This document shows, one piece after another, positions 60,028 to 64,000 of a stretch of 64,000 nucleotides of DNA. The position numbers were made by a program, and so were the translations under genes. How positions within the stretch are numbered: position 1 is the stretch's first letter; every line of letters starts with the position of its first letter. The notes below the pieces were generated by a model that searched no databases, had not been told where the DNA came from, and saw only the letters and a list, made by a program, of their open reading frames with translations. The stretch is from positions 2,357,501-2,421,500 of the forward strand of contig JAWRVZ010000049.1 in assembly GCA_037043235.1 (NCBI GenBank). Direction: 5' to 3'. This DNA comes from Rhodeus uyekii (Eukaryota > Chordata > Actinopteri > Cypriniformes > Acheilognathidae).

Positions 60028-61571
60028 ATGGAACCCAATATCTGTTACATCAATTTTGAAAAAAGTGCAACAGCTACTGGACCTCCAACACCAAGCCGTG
60101 AACAGTTTGAGGGAAAAGCTCAAAAGTGCAGTAAGTATAAAGTTTGTTTTGAAGCAGAAAGTTTATATGGAGAAACTGAGAGACATTGCAAAAAATGAAA
60201 TCATTTTTCTTGACGTACAATACAATCTTTACATATCAAATGCATGAACACAGAATGTCTTCTTTTACTTTCTGTTAATATTGCTATCATATTTTATGTA
60301 TATTTCTATTTATTAATTTCAGATGATTGTCATTTAAAGTAGTATCCAGAAGAAAACTCTTTAAAAAGCTTTTTCAATTTAGTTTGAAGGTTGAATTTAG
60401 GTGTTAAATCTGAGAATATAGAGTGAATATGTATTCACTGATATCTGTGTGTTTTCTCTGTGTTTGTCAGGAGGACATCGGTGTTTGGTGTTGATGACAG
60501 TGTGTCTCGGGATCATCTGTGTTCTTCTGCTGGTTGACGGCAGTATAGGAATATTGCAGTACATCATGAGCAGAGATCTGTTAGAGAGTAACAAGAACTC
60601 AGTTGAAGAGTTCAGTCAAACTACCAACATCTTACAGGACAAATGCACTGATCTGATGACCGAAAAAGACCAACTGAGTCAGAAGAAACTGGAGTTGGAA
60701 AGCAAAGTCAGTTCTCTGAGTAAGGAACTGCAGAAAGCTTATGGAAAAGGTTAGTAGAAAACTATTTTTGGAATCTGTTTTTTTCTCCCTTTCTTTCTTT
60801 TACGTATAAATAAAATAAAAAATAAAACAAATATTTCTGTTAGAATGGGATTCAGGTTTGTTTTTTATAACCAATGAGTCAAAGAGCTGGTCTGAGAGCA
60901 GGCAGTTCTGCAGGGATCGAGGAGCTGATCTGGTCATTATCAACTCTGAAGAGAAGCAGGTGAGTTTGCATATATTTCTTTTTTTTTTTTTTTTCAGACG
61001 ATTGTGATTGAACACTTTAAAAAGCCTTTTCAATTCATATGAGAAATCACACTTATTCCTGTTTTTATTCACACACAGAAGTTCATAAGTTCCTTAATTG
61101 ATGAGATTAATGCGAGAGTGTGGAAGACGACTATGTATGCAGGAGGAGTTTGGATTGGTTTGACTGACATAGCGCTGGAGGGCAACATGATATGGGTGGA
61201 TGAATCACCACTGATTCAAGGGTAAGTCACTGCATATTACTTTGTTTAATATTTGCAAGTTCATCGCAATCATCATGAAATATCTGAAAACACGCCTGCT
61301 TCAGAACCACAAACAAAGCAACTTCCTTTAAATAAATTATACTGACAGAAAATTCTTATTCACTACACTTTTACTTCTACTCCAGCTTATTATATTTTGG
61401 GGTTCTGAATAATTGATAATCTAATAAATGTTATTCAGGTTTTGGTATGCAGGCGAGCCGAATGACGAGTTTGGATCTGAGGACTGTGTTGAACTGATGC
61501 CTACATTTACTGTGCTGAACTGGAATGATCTTCCTTGTTCCTATAGGATACATGGGATTTGTGAGAAATAG
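60028..61571 (+). CDS. Type II C-type lectin receptor, copy D (intact)
   Basis: Exons are 60028-60130, 60471-60749, 60844-60959, 61079-61221 and 61439-61571, with GT/AG borders and matching phases, giving 257 aa. The tail carries ICYINF. The membrane helix (CLVLMTVCLGIICVLLLVDG) and a stalk with a good heptad end (QLSQKKLELESKVSSLSKEL) follow. The CTLD starts at about residue 128 with EWDSGLFF, keeps FCRDRG, WIGLTD, EPN (220-222), EDC, WND and the final CEK. An in-frame ATG at 60004 would add 8 residues; the conserved ATG is 60028. It is predicted to be a calcium-dependent mannose/fucose-type binding receptor at the cell surface. The promoter has TTTAAATA at 59961 rather than TATAAATA. Confidence 0.87.
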
Positions 61572-62687
61572 GGTTCATTCCATCTGTTTGTGGTTTTACT
61601 TCTATTATTCTATAGAATCATACATATTGTAATCTCATAATTTCTGATTAAAGTCTTCCACATTCATTTTATATAAACCACTTACATGATCTCAAATTTC
61701 TTTAATGTACACAATAAGTAATACATAATCAATAGTGTTTATTTAGAAAATTTACAATTGTCATTGTTTTCTTATTGCTTTATTAAACTCGCAAACATTT
61801 AGTGTCTCATGGGATGAACTGGGACACCAAACCTGTTGCAATGTGTTCATATTTTACTCCATCACATACAGTTCAATGTCCATATTACCTTATTTCTTGC
61901 TGTTCTTATGCATTATCAGAAGTGTCCCAGATTAACCTAATTCACCCAATTATTGTGACATTAAGTGTGTGTGAAACATTGTTTAATTGCTTCTTCTTTT
62001 GAATAAAAAAGACAATTATTACAGCATTTAGTTTTTATTTCATTCTTCTTTATCTTCTCTCTTGCACTTGTTACGTGACCTTGGAGAGTAACACTGACTC
62101 TCTGTTGGTTTATTTAGATAATGACGTGATTATTGCTGACACCTGCTGTTAACAAGCAGAATCACTGAAGGACAGAGGAAGAATGTCATGAGTTGATGCC
62201 AGAGAAGATGCACACTCTGTTGTCCAAATGTAATATGTGTGGGCTTTAGCAAATAGTACATTTATTAAACCTCACTCTTGAATATTAGTTTAGTATAATT
62301 GTTTATAGTTGGGTATCCATGGCACATTGTTTTGAATAATACATATAAACAACAATAATTGTCTTTATTTGTCCCTTAGGTAGAGGTGTTTTGATTTTTC
62401 TTTTTTTTGGGTCCTCCAACCCTTTGGGTTTTTTGGAATGTGTAGCTCTCATGAAATCCAAAATGAGCCAATAATTTGGCATGACATTTCAAAATGTCTC
62501 ACTTTCAACATTTGATGTCATCTATATTGTACTGTGAATAAAATATAAGTTTATGAGATTTTTTTAATTATCGTTTTCACAATGTGTACAGTGTCACAAA
62601 TCTTTTTTTGGAATCAGGTTTGTACTTATGCATCCTCACCTCCTTTTCTCATATCTCAGCTCCATTATCTTATGATGCGGGGAAGGA
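61572..62687 (+). repeat. Lectin-unit downstream flank, unit D
   Basis: It contains the poly(A) signal ATTAAA at 61647-61652 and the blocks shared with 52623-53330. Beyond 62370 the sequence is not recognised. Confidence 0.65.
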
Positions 62688-63336
62688 AATCACATCACGT
62701 GTCGGCTGTGTCACACGTAACAGCAACAGTGTTGCCAGATTGGACTGAAGATTTCCAGACCAACTACAGCTTAAAACCCGCCCATTTAAAAAAATACCAT
62801 CCCAAATTGCGTAGTTGTCACCATTGGTCCTGTCTTTCTGTGTCTTTGTCACTTCCGTGTCACTAAGATCATGGGTTCACTTCCTGTTGTTCCTTCCTGT
62901 CTATCGTGATATCACTTCCAGGCCCTTCTAGATCCTTCAACACCTTTCTAGTATCAATTACCTTGTCAGTGTCTCCAGGTGTTTCCCGTGTCTGTCTCTA
63001 TTATATTATAAATGTTGAGCGATTTTATGCATCAAAAACCATCCCACATTTTATCAACCAGCCCAATGCATTTTTTCCCGGTCGGACGTGACAAAAAGGT
63101 AACTAGCAATCTGGCAAAACTGAACAGCAACAACAATGCGCATGCTCAACGTCTTCTTCTCTGTGTGTATTGTATATCTGTGGCAGAATTACAGCGCCCC
63201 ATACTGGTCTGGCATATATACTATACCGTTATCAGTCGGTTTTAGTGGTCTCGTGTGGACGCTGATATTTCTTGTGCCGACGCCGTGTTTATGATCGGAT
63301 AGGGAATGCGCCGACATCGTGTGGACATGGCCTAAA
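62688..63336. mobile_element. Non-autonomous TIR DNA transposon, copy 2 (inverted)
   Basis: It is the reverse complement of 83-693: CAGTGTTGCCAGATTGGACTG, GGCATATA and CATCGTGTGGACATGGCCTA can be matched. One end is missing at the left, and about 180 bp of unrelated sequence (about 62820-63000) is inserted between matching halves. Confidence 0.75.
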
Positions 63337-63339
63337 TAC

Positions 63340-63658
63340 CTCCCTGGCCACACCTCACCCTAATTACCACCTCACTGGCTACACAGTAACACCCCAAGTG
63401 TCCCTCCTGTGTTGTCATAGTCTGTCATGTACCATTCCCCCTTGTTTGTTGCCAGGTGTTCAATGTTTACCCCAGCTATTTATACAGTCATGTGCTCCAT
63501 TGTCTTTGTCTGTCGTTGACGTTACATGTGTCCAGTGTGTTTTGTTTCCAAGTTTGCACTGTTTGGTTTCCATTTTGTTATTAAAGTGTTTATGTTTGAA
63601 TCTCCCTGTTTGCTCCTCATTTCTCCGCATCGTACACCTTCCATTCCCGTGACATAAT
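63340..63658 (+). mobile_element. LTR-like remnant
   Basis: TTATTAAAGTG followed by ...CCATTCCCGTGACA resembles the end of fish LTRs such as 59234-59811. The 5' boundary is not defined. Confidence 0.4.
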
Positions 63659-63662
63659 TAAA

Positions 63663-63684
63663 CTTGTAAACCGAGGTATTACTG
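63663..63684. mobile_element. Mariner-like TIR remnant
   Basis: CTTGTAAACCGAGGTATTACTG followed by TA matches the terminal repeat of the element at 30878-32287. Confidence 0.65.
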
Positions 63685-63749
63685 TATACTATAATTTTGT
63701 GTGTGTGTATATGTCTCTATAGCAATAAAAAACATGTTTTTCCATTGTA

Positions 63750-64000
63750 ATTAATTAATAATAATTATATAAACTTTATTTTATATAGTGCCTTTAAATG
63801 AGTATCTCAAAGCACTTTACATATAAAATGTAAAGATACACATAATAGGAAAATCAATAAAAAAGCCAAAATAAAACAGTCATGAAATGAATCACATAAA
63901 AGCTATCCTAAAATAGTGATTTAAAAACACTAAGGGATTCTGCATTCCTAATCTCAGACGGCAGGGATTTCCACAATTTAGGAGCCAAAGAAACAACAAA
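63750..64000 (-). mobile_element. 3' end of a LINE running past the window edge
   Basis: TTTATTTTATATAGTGCC and CAAAGCACTTTACAT followed by AATCTCAGACGGCAGGGATTTCCACAATTTAGGAG is typical of the 3' part of fish L2-type LINEs on the minus strand. The coding region would lie beyond 64000. Confidence 0.6.

Overview
This window looks like a piece of a ray-finned fish chromosome, most likely a cyprinid or close relative. That is an inference from the mix of elements: DIRS-type tyrosine-recombinase retrotransposons, L2/Rex-type LINEs, Tf1/sushi chromoviruses, hAT and Tc1/mariner elements, and long (TA)n tracts. It also rests on a tandem array of small type II C-type lectin receptor genes. No bacterial, organellar or viral host features are visible.

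The host genes are four tandem paralogs on the + strand, each with five coding exons: a short cytoplasmic exon, a transmembrane plus coiled-coil exon, and three exons forming a C-type lectin-like domain (CTLD). Copy A (22011-23633) and copy D (60028-61571) are open with good splice sites and predict 255 and 257 aa. Copy B (29181-32539) has lost exon 2 and has a stop in exon 3. Copy C (50804-52541) has lost the exon 2 acceptor and has a stop in exon 5. The calcium-site motif differs between copies: EPN in A and D, QPD in B, ESN in C. Each copy sits in a larger duplicated unit that can be recognised by shared upstream and downstream non-coding blocks.

Nearly everything else is transposable elements, many nested. 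From left to right: a TIR element (83-693); an LTR fragment broken by a hAT-like element (1317-2333); a 650-bp hAT element with a perfect 8-bp target duplication (3975-4624); a minus-strand Tf1/sushi-type Ty3/gypsy element (7306-16054) whose gag is split by a 3.6-kb L2-type LINE; a minus-strand DIRS element (16471-21364); lectin A; a DIRS fragment (25550-26760); a 5'-truncated LINE (27803-28798); lectin B, carrying an orphan ORF and a mariner-like element with a 31-bp minisatellite; a minus-strand full-length L2-type LINE (about 32593-44160) split by a young gypsy element and by a Tc1/mariner-like element that itself contains a Rex-like LINE; a second DIRS (about 44460-48040); a solo LTR containing a hAT element (49065-50461); lectin C; a fourth DIRS (about 53880-56830); a solo LTR (59234-59811); lectin D; and an inverted second copy of the first TIR element (about 62688-63336).

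The strongest mechanistic signal outside the lectins is in the two Tf1/sushi-type elements. The 9 bases just inside the 5' LTR are complementary to the predicted 5' end of the element's own transcript, about 30 bp after a TATA motif, and the pairing covaries between the two elements. This fits self-primed reverse transcription. All coordinates, splice models and reading frames were read by eye from the sequence; no alignment or database search was run.
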